This document shows positions 62,583 through 64,000 of a stretch of DNA of 64,000 nt, piece by piece. The position numbers were made by a program, and so were the translations under genes. Origin of the DNA: Rhodospira trueperi (GTDB lineage Bacteria > Pseudomonadota > Alphaproteobacteria > Rhodospirillales > Rhodospirillaceae); the NCBI RefSeq assembly GCF_900101965.1, contig NZ_FNAP01000006.1, positions 62,001 to 126,000 of the forward strand. Direction: 5' to 3'. The first letter of the stretch is position 1, and the number at the start of each line of letters is the position of its first letter. The notes beneath the pieces are model-generated. The model worked only from the letters and a program-made list of their open reading frames with translations. It was not told the origin of the DNA and did no database searches.

Positions 62583-63761
62583 ATGCGCAATGCCCGGTGC
62601 CGAACGGTCGCCTTCCTCTGCCTTGCCTGTCTGGCCGGTTTGTTCGTCCGTCCGGACGCGCTCGCCCAGGATGGCGGCGCGGATCCCGGCGTGGTGATCG
62701 GAGATACGACGACCATACAGCTCATCGGCGACCCCGCCACGTCCTACGGGCGGGGGCGGGACCTCGTTGCCGGCTACATCGACATGGCCGGCGGGGTGAT
62801 GGGCAGCAAGCCGGTGCGCATCGTCGCCCAGGACTCCGGTGGCACGGCCGACGGCGCCACGCGGGCCATCGAGTCCCTGCGTGAACAGGGTGCCGTGCTT
62901 TTCATGGGCGGACTGGTGGCGGACGCCACCCTGGCGGCGGCCCGGGCAGCCGCGCCGGCGCCCTTTGTCGCCGTCGATGCCCGCCTGCCGGCGGCTCTGA
63001 TCGCGGATCAGCCCAACCTGTTCCAGATCGGGCCGTCGGCGGAAGCCCTTGGGCGCGCCCTGGCGGCGGAGGCGGCGCGCACCGGCGCCACCCGCTGGGG
63101 TGTGGTGGCTCAGGACGACTATTTCGGCCGCGCCCTCGCCCATGCCTTCTGGCGCGCGCTGCGGGCCGCGCGGCCGGAGATCGAACTGGCCCTGGAATCG
63201 TACGTGCCCACGCTGTCGGGGTCGGTCGCGCCGGCCGTCGAGCAGGTCACGGCGGCGCGGCCGGAGGGTCTGCTGTTGGGGCTGCGGGACGTCGATCTGG
63301 TGGCCTTCGCGCGGGCGGCGCGGGGCGGCGCCCTGGACGGCGCGGTGGTCATGGCCCCCCACGTTGGTACGCCGGAGATGCTGGGCGCCCTGGGTGCCGA
63401 GATCGCTGAGGGGTGGGTGACCACCGGTGCTCCGTGCTGCGAGGTGGGCGGACAGCCGCACCGGGCCTTCGCCGAGGCCTACCGCGCCGCCCATCCCGAT
63501 GGGGCGACGCCGACGGCCTCCGCGCTGTATGGCTATGTCGCCATGACTGCCCTGGCCACGGCCCTGGACGAGGCGTGGTCCGTCAAGCCGGATCGCCTCA
63601 CCGTCGCGCTGGCGGGCCTGAGCCTGTCCACGCCCATCGGGCCGATGCGGTTCGACCCCGACACGCGCCAATCGACGCTGCCCTTCTGGGTGGGCCGGGT
63701 CAGCGGCGGGCGCTTCGTGGACGCCCGGCCCGTCGATCCGGCGGTGCTCCACGGCCAGTAA
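62583..63761 (+). CDS. Branched-chain-amino-acid-type ABC transporter substrate-binding protein
   Basis: The 392-residue protein (ATG at 62583) has a signal peptide (MRNARCRTVAFLCLACLAGLFVRPDALAQ, cleaved at about 29) and a Peripla_BP_6 (LivJ-type) domain. 'YGRGRDLVAGYIDMAGGVMGSKPVRIVAQDSGGTADGA' near residue 53 is the ligand-binding N-lobe, and 'WGVVAQDDYFGRALAHAF' near 175 is in the second lobe. It acts in the periplasm; no permease or ATPase is adjacent. The next gene is cobO, 29 bp away, so a role in cobalamin-related or other uptake is open. The ligand is unknown. Confidence 0.88.
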   Translation: MRNARCRTVAFLCLACLAGLFVRPDALAQDGGADPGVVIGDTTTIQLIGDPATSYGRGRDLVAGYIDMAGGVMGSKPVRIVAQDSGGTADGATRAIESLREQGAVLFMGGLVADATLAAARAAAPAPFVAVDARLPAALIADQPNLFQIGPSAEALGRALAAEAARTGATRWGVVAQDDYFGRALAHAFWRALRAARPEIELALESYVPTLSGSVAPAVEQVTAARPEGLLLGLRDVDLVAFARAARGGALDGAVVMAPHVGTPEMLGALGAEIAEGWVTTGAPCCEVGGQPHRAFAEAYRAAHPDGATPTASALYGYVAMTALATALDEAWSVKPDRLTVALAGLSLSTPIGPMRFDPDTRQSTLPFWVGRVSGGRFVDARPVDPAVLHGQ

Positions 63762-63790
63762 TCCGCCCGCAAACAGGGAGCCCCTGCGTC

Positions 63791-64000
63791 ATGACGACCA
63801 CCACCCCAGAAACCATCGACGACACCGTCGACGACACCAACGACCGCCACAGCGCCAAGATGCGCAAGAAAAAGGCCGCACGGGATCGCCTGATGGCCGA
63901 CAAGGCCGGCGAAAAGGGCCTGCTGATCGTTCACACCGGCCCCGGCAAGGGCAAAAGCTCGGCCGCCCTGGGCATGGTGCTGCGCTGCATCGGCCACGGC
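63791..64000 (+). CDS. cobO: Cob(I)alamin adenosyltransferase CobO, cut by the window edge
   Basis: The first 70 residues of a protein beginning MTTTTPETIDD at an ATG at 63791 are visible. The motif 'LLIVHTGPGKGKSSAALGM' near residues 44–62 is the CobA/BtuR-type P-loop (GxGKGKS). CobO adds the 5'-deoxyadenosyl group to cob(I)yrinate in B12 synthesis. The gene continues past 64000. It is 29 bp after the binding-protein gene. Confidence 0.93.
   Translation, partial: MTTTTPETIDDTVDDTNDRHSAKMRKKKAARDRLMADKAGEKGLLIVHTGPGKGKSSAALGMVLRCIGHG

Noticed and set aside
1-64000. CRISPR array
   Set aside because: No short, regularly spaced direct repeats with unique spacers were seen. The repeats present are inverted, or tandem pairs.

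Overview
The window is GC-rich, densely coding bacterial DNA of alphaproteobacterial type. The best fit is Rhodospirillales (a Rhodospirillum/Roseospira-like or Azospirillum-like lineage). The grounds are the order PPDK regulator – hemE – hemH – hemJ, the block xseB–ispA–dxs, HemJ in place of HemG/HemY, and clusters of GANTC sites (the CcrM methylation target). Genus is not decided from sequence alone.

Layout. 1–4.0 kb: a DUF299 PPDK regulator (cut by the window edge), an approximately 620-bp non-coding stretch that I read as the chromosomal replication origin (tandem DnaA-box-like repeats, nine GANTC sites, hemE flank), then hemE, hemH and hemJ. 4–11.3 kb: tamB, a dispersed repeat, an exported protein, a tandem Usp protein, and a frameshifted NAD-binding/SAF oxidoreductase. 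11.3–15.9 kb: an iron-uptake locus with an AT-rich promoter region, a stand-alone IS1595-type zinc-ribbon protein, two exported proteins and feoB. 16.1–23.0 kb: five same-strand genes, transcribed hcp – ompA-like – WD40/caspase – membrane Ser/Thr kinase – lipoprotein hydrolase. This is the strongest candidate for an undescribed, envelope-spanning system. 23.0–28.4 kb: a glutathione S-transferase, a MITE copy, xseB–ispA–dxs (isoprenoid precursors) and an EamA transporter. 28.4–38.6 kb: a lipoprotein, a DacC-like carboxypeptidase, rpsD, a second MITE with a perfect 10-bp target duplication, tRNA-Pro, a degenerate GGDEF protein, an acyl-CoA ligase, oligopeptidase F and an ABC1/UbiB kinase. 38.8–46.4 kb: two response regulators, an aldo/keto reductase, kdsB, yejA–yejB (with no yejE or yejF) and tRNA-Gly. 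46.4–52 kb: pyk, an EamA transporter, small or exported unknowns and a radical-SAM protein. 52–56.4 kb: a 994-residue pRiA4b/SEC-C protein and cobW. 56.4–64 kb: a composite repeat with nested insertions, a Cache histidine kinase convergent with a PAS-GGDEF cyclase, moaC, a periplasmic binding protein and the start of cobO.

How the genes work together. HemE, HemJ and HemH are late haem-synthesis enzymes beside the origin. IspA and Dxs supply isoprenoids. FeoB with its exported partners imports ferrous iron. CobW and CobO, 7 kb apart, point to cobalamin synthesis. Four cyclic-di-GMP or two-component proteins (three with GGDEF-type domains, one degenerate) plus a histidine kinase and an Rcp1-like regulator form scattered signalling modules. 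Mobile DNA is limited to non-autonomous repeats; no complete insertion sequence was found.
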